A stretch of DNA of 64,000 nt from DASSUW01 sp963835525 (GTDB taxonomy: Bacteria; Actinomycetota; Thermoleophilia; Solirubrobacterales; Solirubrobacteraceae), in assembly GCA_963835525.1 (NCBI GenBank), contig CAWIFM010000008.1, forward strand, positions 1,240,001 to 1,304,000, read 5' to 3'. Shown piece by piece: positions 1 through 7,613 of the stretch. The position numbers and the translations under genes are program-made. The stretch's first letter is position 1; each line of letters begins with the position of its first letter. The notes under the pieces are model-generated. The model was not told where the DNA came from. It did no database searches and saw only the letters and a list, made by a program, of their open reading frames with translations.

Positions 1-626
1 TGCTCGCCCAGGCAGGCACGACCGCCCCGCGGCCGCCGGACGGCATCCTCGCCTCCACCGCCTGGCGACGCGCGGGGATCACCAGCTACGCGCTCGAGGG
101 CTTCATCCCGACCGCCGCCGCCGCCGTCGACTGGTTCGCGCGGATCGGCGCCCTGCCGCCGGCCCAGGAGCTCGACGCCCTGCTTCCGGACGGACGCCCA
201 GGCCCGATCTGCGTCCCCGTCTTCACAGGCGCCCGCGGCGCTCTCCTCGGTCTCGACCTCGCGACCACGCGCGCCGACCTCGCGCGCGCGGTGATCGACG
301 GGATCGTCCACCAGGTCGCCGACGCCGTCGAGGCGATCGGGACGCTCGACACGCTGCGCATCGACGGCGGCCTCTCGCGCTCCGGTTGGACCGCGCAGCG
401 GCTCGCCGACCTCGCCGGCGTCACCGTCCAGCGCACGGCTCGCCCCGACTCGACCGCGCTCGGCGCCGCCACCCTGGCCGGCCTCGCCGCCGGCGTCTGG
501 GACGGCCCCGAGGCGATCCCGGAGATCCCCTTCGACCTCGTCGCCGAGCCCGCGCTCGCGGCCGCTGAGCGTGAGCACGAGCGACAGCGCTGGGCCGCCG
601 CCTGCGAGGTCGTCAGCCGCTCTTGA
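1..626 (+). CDS. glpK: Glycerol kinase, C-terminal part (truncated by window start)
   Basis: The reading frame is open from base 3, so only the C-terminal ~207 residues are present. Glycerol kinase phosphorylates glycerol to glycerol-3-phosphate in the cytoplasm. The FGGY C-terminal domain is visible: YALEGFIPTAAAAVDWF near the start, then RIDGGLSRSGW, and the late TALGAATLAGLAAGVW segment that closes the nucleotide site in this family. Another FGGY sugar kinase is possible, but the YALEG segment favours glycerol kinase. It converges on the Ku gene and the 3' ends overlap by 14 bp. Confidence 0.85.
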   Translation, partial: LAQAGTTAPRPPDGILASTAWRRAGITSYALEGFIPTAAAAVDWFARIGALPPAQELDALLPDGRPGPICVPVFTGARGALLGLDLATTRADLARAVIDGIVHQVADAVEAIGTLDTLRIDGGLSRSGWTAQRLADLAGVTVQRTARPDSTALGAATLAGLAAGVWDGPEAIPEIPFDLVAEPALAAAEREHERQRWAAACEVVSRS

Positions 627-1401
627 TCCCGGCGAGCGACTCCTCGAGCGCAGCCATCAGGTCCGGGACCGGCGCCGGCTCCTTCTCGGGTTCGGGCACG
701 TCGACGGTCTTGCCCTTGCCCTTCTTCCGCACGATCTGCTTCAGCCGCTTCTGGAAGCGATCTTCGTAGCGGCCGGGATCCCACGGGCAGGCCAGCGCCT
801 CGATCAGCGCGACGGCCTGGTCGACCTCCTTCTTGGCCGGCTTGTCGCGCTTGGTCGGCGTCGGCACGTCCTTGGTGGGGCGGACCTCGTCGTGGAACCG
901 CAGGGTGGTGAGCTTCATCCGGCCCTCGTGCGCGCGGATCAGGACCAGGTACTCCTTGGTCCGCAGCACGAAGCGCCCGAGCGCGGCGCGCCCGGTGCGC
1001 GCCATCACCTGCACCAGCAGCCGGTAGGCGCGCTGCGTGCCCTCGGAGTCGCCCGACGGCATCAACACGTAGGGGTGGTCGAAGTAGACCGGGTCGACGT
1101 CGGCGACGTCGACGAACGCCTCGATGTCGATCGTGCGCGTCTTGCGCGGCGCGGCGGTCGCCAGCTCGGCGTCGGTGAGGATCACCAGCTCGTCGTCGTC
1201 GGTCTCGTAGCCGCTGGCGATCTCCTCGTAGGGGACCTCGACGTCCTCCTCGGCGCAGAAGCGGTGGATCTCGACCGGCGTGTGGTCCTTGGCGTGGAGC
1301 TGGCGGAAGTGCAGGTCGGTGTCGCGCACGCCGCTGAACAGCGCCACGGGGACGTTGACGAGGCCGAAGCCCAGCGAGCCGGTCCACAGCGAGCGCGGCA
1401 T
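613..1401 (-). CDS. ku: Ku protein (second gene of a Ku pair)
   Basis: 262 aa, the usual length of bacterial Ku, which forms a ring on double-strand DNA ends and recruits LigD in non-homologous end joining. The N-terminus LWTGSLGFGLVNVPVALFSG and the LRTKEYLVLIRAHEG segment are characteristic. The C-terminus is short (PEPEKEPAPVPDLMAALEES), without a long lysine-rich tail. Its ATG overlaps the stop of the upstream ku gene by one base, so the two are co-transcribed and could form a heterodimer. No ligD is in the window. Confidence 0.95.
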   Translation of the reverse strand: MPRSLWTGSLGFGLVNVPVALFSGVRDTDLHFRQLHAKDHTPVEIHRFCAEEDVEVPYEEIASGYETDDDELVILTDAELATAAPRKTRTIDIEAFVDVADVDPVYFDHPYVLMPSGDSEGTQRAYRLLVQVMARTGRAALGRFVLRTKEYLVLIRAHEGRMKLTTLRFHDEVRPTKDVPTPTKRDKPAKKEVDQAVALIEALACPWDPGRYEDRFQKRLKQIVRKKGKGKTVDVPEPEKEPAPVPDLMAALEESLAGIKSG

Positions 1402-2171
1402 CAGGCCTTGGCCAAGCTCGCCTCGAGGGCGGCCAGCAGGTCGTCGGCGGACTCGGTCTCGACGTCGTCGGGCGGCTCGATGTTCTTGCCCGCGGCCTTG
1501 CGCTCGACCACCTCGAGAACAGCCTCGCGGTAGCCGTCCTCGTAGTCGGCGGGATCGAACTTCGTGTGCAGGCCGTCGACCAGCGAGGCCGCCATCTTGA
1601 TCTCGCGATCGGTCGGCTTGCGCTGGACGCGGCCGAGCTCGAAGTCGCTCGGGTCGACGAGGTCGTCCGCGAAGCGCATCGTGTGGATGGCGAGCACGTC
1701 GTCGCGCGGGCGCAGGACGATCGTGCGCTCGCGGTTATGGAACACCCAGTGGCCGACGCCGGCGCGGCCGGACTTCTCGAGCGCCGCATGGAGCAGCGCG
1801 TAGGCGTCCTTGCCCTTGTCGCGGTGGCCGAGGTGGTAGGTGCGCTCGTAGAAGTCGGGGTCGATCTCGTCGAAGGGGACGAAGTGGTCGATCTCGATGC
1901 GGCGCGACTGCGAGCCGGCCGCCGCCGCGATCTCGTCGTCGGTCAGCTCGACCCACTTGCCCTTGCTCGCCTCGAAGCCCTTGACGATGTCCTCGTAGTC
2001 GATCTCCTTGTCGTCCTTGGGGCAGATGCGCCGGTGCTCGATCGGGCTGCCGTCCTTCGCGTGGACCTCGCGGAAGTGGACGGTCTTGGACTCGGTGGCC
2101 GAGTAGACCTTGACCGGCACGGCCACGAGGCCGAACGTGATCGTGCCGTTCCAGATCGAGCGCGGGGCCAT
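1401..2171 (-). CDS. ku: Ku protein (first gene of a Ku pair)
   Basis: 256 aa from the ATG at 2171. The frame is open further upstream, but family similarity begins at MAPRSIWNGTITFGL. Ku core motifs include VHFREVHAKDGSPIEHRRIC near the N-terminus and HNRERTIVLRPRDDVLAIH in the central region. The protein is clearly diverged from its neighbour, so this is an old duplication of the kind seen in actinobacteria with paired Ku. It is divergent from the isochorismatase gene, with only 36 bp between starts. Confidence 0.95.
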   Translation of the reverse strand: MAPRSIWNGTITFGLVAVPVKVYSATESKTVHFREVHAKDGSPIEHRRICPKDDKEIDYEDIVKGFEASKGKWVELTDDEIAAAAGSQSRRIEIDHFVPFDEIDPDFYERTYHLGHRDKGKDAYALLHAALEKSGRAGVGHWVFHNRERTIVLRPRDDVLAIHTMRFADDLVDPSDFELGRVQRKPTDREIKMAASLVDGLHTKFDPADYEDGYREAVLEVVERKAAGKNIEPPDDVETESADDLLAALEASLAKA

Positions 2172-2207
2172 GTTCGTTGGCTTCCCGCTGTGGCAGTCTT
2201 CGAAGCC

Positions 2208-2753
2208 ATGAGCACGCCCGCCCTCATCGTCGTCGACGTCCAGAAGGCCTTCGCCGACCCGTACTGGGGCCGGCGCGACAACCCCGACTGCGAGCGCAAC
2301 ATCGCCGCCCTGATCGAGCGCTGGCGTTCTGAGGGGCGGCCGGTCGTCTTCGTCCGCCACGACTCCGACGAGCCGGACTCGCCGCTGCGGCCCGGGCTGC
2401 CGGGCAACGAGTTCCAGGACATCGTCACCGGCGAGCCCGACCTGCTGGTCACCAAGTCGGTCAACTCGTCCTTCCACGGCGAGCCCGACCTGCAGGCGTG
2501 GCTCGACGGCGAGGGCGTCGAGACGATCTACATCTGCGGCATCACCACCAACCACTGCTGCGAGACGACCGCGCGCGTGGGCGGCAACCTCGGCTACGAC
2601 GTGCGCTTCGTGCTCGACGCCACGCACACCTTCGACCGGCCCGATCCGAGCGGCGAGATCGTCCCCGCCGAGCTGATCGCCCGCGTCAGCGCCACCAGCC
2701 TGCACGGCGAGTTCGCGACGGTGATCGACACCGCCACCGCGGTCGCCGATTGA
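2208..2753 (+). CDS. Isochorismatase-family cysteine hydrolase
   Basis: 181 aa. The catalytic triad of the family is visible: Asp in LIVVDVQKAF near residue 9, Lys in LLVTKSVNSSF, and Cys in ICGITTNHCCETTAR. Members hydrolyse amides or vinyl ethers (nicotinamidase, isochorismatase, ureidoacrylate hydrolase); the substrate cannot be read from the sequence. No signal peptide, so cytoplasmic. The stop codon overlaps the TTG start of the following glycosyltransferase-like gene, implying translational coupling. Confidence 0.9.
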   Translation: MSTPALIVVDVQKAFADPYWGRRDNPDCERNIAALIERWRSEGRPVVFVRHDSDEPDSPLRPGLPGNEFQDIVTGEPDLLVTKSVNSSFHGEPDLQAWLDGEGVETIYICGITTNHCCETTARVGGNLGYDVRFVLDATHTFDRPDPSGEIVPAELIARVSATSLHGEFATVIDTATAVAD

Positions 2754-3829
2754 GCCGGGCCCTCGTCAACTTCTTCTACGCACACCCGGTCGGCCACGCC
2801 GTCGAGGCGCTGCACTACGCGCACGGGCACAAGGCGGCCGCTCCGGAGCTCGACGTCTCGGTTGCGCTGAACGCGGCGACCGCCGTCGAGCTGGCGCGCT
2901 TCTGTCCGTTCGTCGAGTGCGCGTATGCGATCGACCATCCGCTGCTGGAGCCGTGCCCCGACTCGTTGTCCCGGCTTGCCGAGCTCCCGCGCGAGTGGGA
3001 CTGGATCGCCGACGACCCGCGGCGCTGGCAGGACGTCCAGCTCGCGATGTTCCCGGGGCTGCGCGACTACTACGCGGCCAGCGACGAGCACCTGAGCGCG
3101 CGCTTGGCGCGGACCATCGCCGGTGCCGGGCGGCTCGCCTACGCGCCCCACCGGCCGCTGCGGCTCGAGCTGCCGGCGACGCGTCAGCTGGAGGACGGGC
3201 CGTGGATCGCTGTCATGCCCGCCGGCTCGAGCGAGCGCTCGCTGTACCCGTCGCTGGCGTCCTGGCGGCTGATCCTCGACGCGCTCCCCGACGCGCGCTT
3301 CGCCCTCGTCGGCAAGACCGGCGGGACGACGCTCGAGCCCGGCGAGCACGCCGCGCTGCTCGGCCACGCGGACCTCGACGCCTTCGACCTCCCGCTGGCC
3401 GAGCAGCTCGCGATCGTGCAGGCCTGCGACGTCTTCCTCGCTCCGCACACGGGGTTCGGGCTGGCCGCGCTCGCCGTCGGCACGCCGTGGCTGGCGATCT
3501 CCGGCGGGCGCTGGTTCGAGTACTACTTCAACCACGTCCCGTTCCGCTCGGTCATCCCCGACGTCGAGCGATATCCGTGCTTCAGCCAGTTCGCGCCGGC
3601 GGCCACCGTCGATGACGGCGACGACGGCCCGCGAACGCCGAGCATGAGCCACGCGCGGATCCGCGGCGACCTCGAGCGGATCGTCGCCGCCGCGGGCGAG
3701 CTGCTGGCCGGCGCGCTGACCTACGAGCAGGCCCTGCGCGACTACTTCGCCGCGCTCCTGGAGGCCCACCACGGGGACTCCGCCGCCATCTGGTCGATCG
3801 ACGGCGTGCACCTCCAGTACCTCACATAA
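2750..3829 (+). CDS. GT9-like (heptosyltransferase-fold) glycosyltransferase
   Basis: 359 aa from a TTG that overlaps the previous stop; no better start lies nearby. The C-terminal half resembles ADP-heptosyltransferase-type GT-B proteins: a WIAVMPAGSSERSLYPS nucleotide-sugar segment, FALVGKTGG, and LAIVQACDVFLAPHTGFGLA, where family members keep the donor-site aspartate and the H-T-G loop. The N-terminal half (FFYAHPVGHAVEALHYA) is less typical. Acceptor unknown; LPS heptose addition is unlikely in this type of organism, so a cell-surface glycan role is inferred. Confidence 0.65.
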   Translation: MSRALVNFFYAHPVGHAVEALHYAHGHKAAAPELDVSVALNAATAVELARFCPFVECAYAIDHPLLEPCPDSLSRLAELPREWDWIADDPRRWQDVQLAMFPGLRDYYAASDEHLSARLARTIAGAGRLAYAPHRPLRLELPATRQLEDGPWIAVMPAGSSERSLYPSLASWRLILDALPDARFALVGKTGGTTLEPGEHAALLGHADLDAFDLPLAEQLAIVQACDVFLAPHTGFGLAALAVGTPWLAISGGRWFEYYFNHVPFRSVIPDVERYPCFSQFAPAATVDDGDDGPRTPSMSHARIRGDLERIVAAAGELLAGALTYEQALRDYFAALLEAHHGDSAAIWSIDGVHLQYLT

Positions 3830-3830
3830 G

Positions 3831-3848
3831 CAAAAATGTTTGAACTTA
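3831..3848. promoter_or_regulatory. Operator-like site A before the ABC importer operon
   Basis: An AT-rich patch, CAAAAATGTTTGAACTTA, lies in a very GC-rich background just after the glycosyltransferase stop and 55 bp before the permease start. It shares an A-Y-G-T-T-T-R core with two other sites in divergent intergenic regions at 9214 and 12396. It may bind the FadR-type regulator encoded at 9272. Binding is inferred. Confidence 0.4.
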
Positions 3849-3902
3849 TCCGGCGGCTTCGTTACCGTCGGGTCGACGGTGCGAGGAGGAGAGGGACAAG
3901 CT

Positions 3903-4871
3903 GTGGTGCGGCGCGCGCTCGAGGTCGAGTCCAACAGCGTGCTCGCGGCGACGATCGCCCTGATCGTCTTCATCGGGATCATGCATCCCGACTTCCTCGC
4001 CTGGGGGCAGCTGAAGGAGGTCGTCCAGAACGCGACCTACGTGGGGATCATCGCGGCGGGCATGGCGTTCCTGCTCTCGATGCGGGAGATCGACCTGTCC
4101 GTGGGCTCGATGTTCGGCCTCGCGCTGGTGGTCTCCGCGCTGTTCATGCAGGACGGCATGAACCCGTGGCTGGCCGCGCTGCTGGGCATCCTGCTCGGCT
4201 GCGCGATGGGGCTGCTCAACGCCGTGCTCGTGCAGTTCATCGCCATCCCGGCGATCGTCGCGACGCTCGCCACCCTGTCGATGTACCGCGGCCTCTCGCA
4301 GGCGCTCAGCGACGGCGAGCAGGTCACCGGCCTACCGGCTGAGAACAGCTTCTTCACCTTCGTCGGCGGTGACCTCGCGGGCCTGCCCGTGAGCGTCTGG
4401 GTGATGATCATCGTCGCGATCGTGTTGACGATCGTCCTGCGCTTCACGCCCTACGGCTACCGGGTGCGGGCGATCGGCTCCAACCCCGAGGCGGCGACGT
4501 TCTCGGGCATCTCGATCCCGCGCGTGCGCGTGCAGACGCTCGTGCTGGTCGGCGGGCTGTGCGGGCTCTCGGGGATGCTCGGGCTGGCCTTCTTCATCTC
4601 GGGCGACCCCAACATCGGCACGGGGTTCGAGCTGCAGGCGATCGCCGCCGCCGTGATCGGCGGGACGCCGCTTCGGGGCGGGAGCGCGACGGTCGTCGGC
4701 GCCGTGCTGGGGGCGATCCTGCTGAGCGCCGTCAACAGCGGGCTCGCCTACTTCGACGTGCCGGTCAACTGGAGCGCCTTCGCGACCGGTGCCGTGATCC
4801 TCGCCGCCGTCGCCCTCGACAGCCTGATCCGCGGCCGCCGCCGGCATCGACGTACGGGGCTCGACCTGTGA
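3903..4871 (+). CDS. Carbohydrate ABC transporter permease (RbsC-like)
   Basis: 322 aa from the GTG at 3903, chosen because AGGAGGAGAGG (3884-3894) is 8 nt upstream; a second GTG follows at once. It is a polytopic membrane protein with the family signature REIDLSVGSMFGL in the first third and GSNPEAATFSGI in the cytoplasmic coupling region. The late AVIGGTPLRGGSATVVGAVLGA segment is also typical of ribose/xylose/autoinducer-2 permeases. It is first in an operon with the binding protein and ATPase that follow. Confidence 0.93.
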   Translation: MVRRALEVESNSVLAATIALIVFIGIMHPDFLAWGQLKEVVQNATYVGIIAAGMAFLLSMREIDLSVGSMFGLALVVSALFMQDGMNPWLAALLGILLGCAMGLLNAVLVQFIAIPAIVATLATLSMYRGLSQALSDGEQVTGLPAENSFFTFVGGDLAGLPVSVWVMIIVAIVLTIVLRFTPYGYRVRAIGSNPEAATFSGISIPRVRVQTLVLVGGLCGLSGMLGLAFFISGDPNIGTGFELQAIAAAVIGGTPLRGGSATVVGAVLGAILLSAVNSGLAYFDVPVNWSAFATGAVILAAVALDSLIRGRRRHRRTGLDL

Positions 4872-4890
4872 ACACAAGGAGAGAGGTGGC

Positions 4891-5958
4891 ATGACCAGAA
4901 CCCTTGCGACGGGCCTTGCGCTGCTGGCCCTCGCGGTCGCGGGCTGCGGGTCCGACGACGACGGCGGCTCCGGAGCGTCCGGCGGAGGCGGCTCCGACGA
5001 GGCCAAGCTGGCGTTCGTCTACCCGACGACGACGACCAACTTCGCGCAGGAGATGGCGCTCGGCGCCAAGGCGGCGGCCGACGACACGCCGGGCGTGGAC
5101 CTCACCGAGTCCGCCCCCGCGAACGTCGACGGGCCGAAGCAGGTGCAGCTCTTCCAGGCCGCCGCGCGCACGTCGAAGGACGGCGTGGCGATGATGACGC
5201 TCACGCCCGAGCTGTTCATCCGGCCGCTGCAGCAGGCGGGCGACCAGGGCGTGCCGCTCGTGGCGGTCGACGTGCCGCCGCCGGCGGGCACCGAGGAGGA
5301 CGTGAAGCTGCTGATCGGCAACTCGAACGTCGAGATCGGCCAGGACCTGGCCAAGGCGCTGCTCGAGGACATCCCCGAGGACGCCACCGGCGACGTGATG
5401 ATCGGCACCGACACGCCGGGCCTGCCGGTGCTCGAGCAGCGCAACGAGGGGTTCATGGAGGTCATGAAGGCCGAGCGGCCCGGGCTGAAGTTCATCGTGT
5501 TCGACGCCAAGCAGAGCCCGACCGACAACTTCAACACGTGGAGCGCGCAGGTGAAGGCGCACCCCGACGCGGTGGCCTACGTCGGTCCCGGCAGCCAGGC
5601 CGCGGTGTCGCTGTCGCGGATCCAGAAGCGGACCGGGCAGAAACTGCTGGTGGGCGCCTGCGACCTCGACAAGGTCGCCATGCAGGGGGTCAAGGACGGC
5701 CTCGTCAAGGCGCTCATCTCGCCCGAGCACTGGCTCAAGGGCTACCTGGCGATCAAGCTCATGGCCGACGCCAAGCTCGAGGACAAACCGCTTCCCGAGG
5801 GCGTCTGGAACTCCGGCGCGCTGGAGGTCAACGCCGACAACATCGACGAGATCCTCACGCGCCAGGAGAGCGCGGAGACCCGCTCGGAGTACTTCAAGGA
5901 AGAGGTCGACAAGCAGCTCTCGAGCCCGGACGACTACCTGAGCGCGCCCGGGGGCTAG
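4891..5958 (+). CDS. Sugar-type ABC transporter substrate-binding lipoprotein
   Basis: 355 aa. The signal peptide ends in a lipobox (LALAVAGCGSDDD), so Cys near residue 16 is probably lipidated and the protein surface-anchored. The body is a type-1 periplasmic-binding-protein fold (Peripla_BP_4): KLAFVYPTTTTNFAQEMALG at the start, VAMMTLTPE, then VGPGSQAAVSLSRI. A GGAGAGAGG Shine-Dalgarno precedes the ATG. The ligand is unknown; the neighbouring dehydrogenases and ThDP enzyme suggest a polyol, sugar acid or aldonate. The stop overlaps the ATPase start. Confidence 0.93.
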   Translation: MTRTLATGLALLALAVAGCGSDDDGGSGASGGGGSDEAKLAFVYPTTTTNFAQEMALGAKAAADDTPGVDLTESAPANVDGPKQVQLFQAAARTSKDGVAMMTLTPELFIRPLQQAGDQGVPLVAVDVPPPAGTEEDVKLLIGNSNVEIGQDLAKALLEDIPEDATGDVMIGTDTPGLPVLEQRNEGFMEVMKAERPGLKFIVFDAKQSPTDNFNTWSAQVKAHPDAVAYVGPGSQAAVSLSRIQKRTGQKLLVGACDLDKVAMQGVKDGLVKALISPEHWLKGYLAIKLMADAKLEDKPLPEGVWNSGALEVNADNIDEILTRQESAETRSEYFKEEVDKQLSSPDDYLSAPGG

Positions 5959-7463
5959 TGCTCGAGGCGCGAGACCTCCGCAAGACGTACGGCGGCGTCG
6001 TGGCGCTGGCCGGCGCGGACTTCACGGTCCGCGCCGGCTCGGTGCACGCTCTCCTCGGGGAGAACGGGGCCGGCAAGTCGACGCTGGTCAAGATCGTCGC
6101 GGGGGCGATCGCGCCCGACTCGGGCGAGCTGCGGCTGGACGGCGAGCCCGTGCGGTTCGCGACCACCGCCGAGGCGGTGCGCCGCGGCGTGGCGGTGGTC
6201 TCGCAGGAGCTGAACCTGTTCGGCGACCTCGACGTGCTCGCCAACCTGTTCACGATGCGCGAGATCAGGCGCGGGCCGTTCATCTCGCGGCGCGAGATGG
6301 CGGCTCGGGCGCGGCCCGTGCTCGCCGAGCTCGGGCTCGACGTGGGGCTGCGCACGCGGGTCGAGGAGCTGCCGCTGGCGCAGCGGCAGCTGATCGAGAT
6401 CGCCAAGGCGCTGCTCACCGAGCCGCGCGTGCTGATCCTCGACGAGCCGACCTCGGCGCTCGGGGCCTCGAGCACCGAGATGCTGCTCGACGTGCTGCGC
6501 GTGCTGCGCGACCGCCAGGTCGGCGTGGTGTTCGTCTCGCACATCCTCGAGGACGTGATGGCGCTGTGCGACGAGGTGACCGTGCTGCGCGACGGGCACG
6601 TGGAGTTGAGCGCCGAGCCGCGCGCGGAGCTGACGGTGCCGCGGATCGTCGACGCCATGCTCGGGCAGCGCGAGGTCGCCGATGCGGCGCCGGACGCGAC
6701 GCTGAAGGAGGCGGTCGCCGATTCGGTGGCCGACGCGCCCGGCCGGCTCGAGCTGCGCGGCGCGACCGTCGAGGGAGCGCTCGAGCCGCTGACTTTGGAG
6801 GTGCGGTCGGGTGAGATCGTCGGGCTCGCGGGCGTGGCCGGGGCCGGCCACCACGCGGTGCTCGAGCTGGTCAGCGGGCTGCGGTCGCCGGACGAGGGCC
6901 GGATCCTGCTGCCCGACGGGCGCGAGGTGCCGCACGGGCTGCGGCGCGCCGTGCGCGCCGGCGTCGCGCTGGTGACCGGCGACCGCCGCCGGCTCGGGCT
7001 GATGCTCGACAAGCCCTTGTGGGAGAACGCGGGTCAGATCCGGTCGGTCGGCCTGGCGGCCGACGGGCCGGTCGTGCGCGCGGGCGCGCTGCGCGAGCGC
7101 GCCCGCGAGCACGTGCGCGGGTTGCGGATCCAGAGCCGCTCGGTCGACCAGGAGGCGGGCTCGCTGTCAGGCGGCAACCAGCAGAAGGTCGTGTTCGCCA
7201 AGTGGCTCGACGCGCAGCCCTCGGTGTTCCTGCTCGACGATCCGACGCGCGGCGTAGACGTCGGCGCCAAGGACGAGATGCACGCACTGATCCGCTCGAC
7301 CGCCGCGGCGGGCGCGCCGGTGCTCATCTGCTCGACCGACATCGACGAGCTGGCCGGGCTGTGCGACCGCGTCGTGGTGTTCCACCAGGGGCGCGTGTCG
7401 GCCGAGCTGTCGGGCGAGCGTCTGCGGACGCACCTTGTGCTCGAGGCGATGAACACGGCCTAG
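5958..7463 (+). CDS. Sugar ABC transporter ATP-binding protein, tandem domains (RbsA/MglA-like)
   Basis: 501 aa, the usual length for two-domain sugar importers. GTG start overlaps the binding-protein stop (TAGTG). Domain 1 (about 1-235) has Walker A GENGAGKST, a Q-loop VVSQELNLFG and Walker B RVLILDEPTSALG. Its signature region, LPLAQRQLIEIAKA, is degenerate compared with LSGGQ. Domain 2 (about 255-500) has a degenerate Walker A (GVAGAGHH), a good signature LSGGNQQKVVFAKWL and Walker B VFLLDDPTRGVDVG. This asymmetry is normal for the family. Its stop is followed at once by a 127-bp palindrome. Confidence 0.95.
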   Translation: MLEARDLRKTYGGVVALAGADFTVRAGSVHALLGENGAGKSTLVKIVAGAIAPDSGELRLDGEPVRFATTAEAVRRGVAVVSQELNLFGDLDVLANLFTMREIRRGPFISRREMAARARPVLAELGLDVGLRTRVEELPLAQRQLIEIAKALLTEPRVLILDEPTSALGASSTEMLLDVLRVLRDRQVGVVFVSHILEDVMALCDEVTVLRDGHVELSAEPRAELTVPRIVDAMLGQREVADAAPDATLKEAVADSVADAPGRLELRGATVEGALEPLTLEVRSGEIVGLAGVAGAGHHAVLELVSGLRSPDEGRILLPDGREVPHGLRRAVRAGVALVTGDRRRLGLMLDKPLWENAGQIRSVGLAADGPVVRAGALRERAREHVRGLRIQSRSVDQEAGSLSGGNQQKVVFAKWLDAQPSVFLLDDPTRGVDVGAKDEMHALIRSTAAAGAPVLICSTDIDELAGLCDRVVVFHQGRVSAELSGERLRTHLVLEAMNTA

Positions 7464-7476
7464 GCGGGACGAACTT

Positions 7477-7603
7477 CGGCTGGGTAGGGCGGCGTGGATT
7501 TCGACCGCTCCGATGGGTCCTTGGCGACTTTACGGCGACATACGCCGTGAACTCGCCAGGTACCACCGCCGCGGCCGAAATCCCCAGCCGCCCTACCCAG
7601 CCG
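7477..7603. repeat. 127-bp near-perfect palindrome between convergent genes
   Basis: Two 61-base arms flank the 5-base loop ACATA (7538-7542). Both arms begin CGGCTGGGTAGGGCGGC and end near ACGGCG, with only scattered mismatches. It fills the space between the importer ATPase stop (7463) and the ThDP-enzyme stop (7614), so it could act as a bidirectional terminator. Its length and internal structure look more like a REPIN or MITE-like element. Its outer arm resembles repeats at 28688 and 33779. Confidence 0.85.
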
Positions 7604-7613
7604 GGGTTCCAAC

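Noticed and set aside
86..1789. Long minus-strand open frame across both Ku genes
   Set aside because: Arg/Pro/Ser-rich translation without domains; it is the antisense or off-frame shadow typical of very GC-rich coding DNA.
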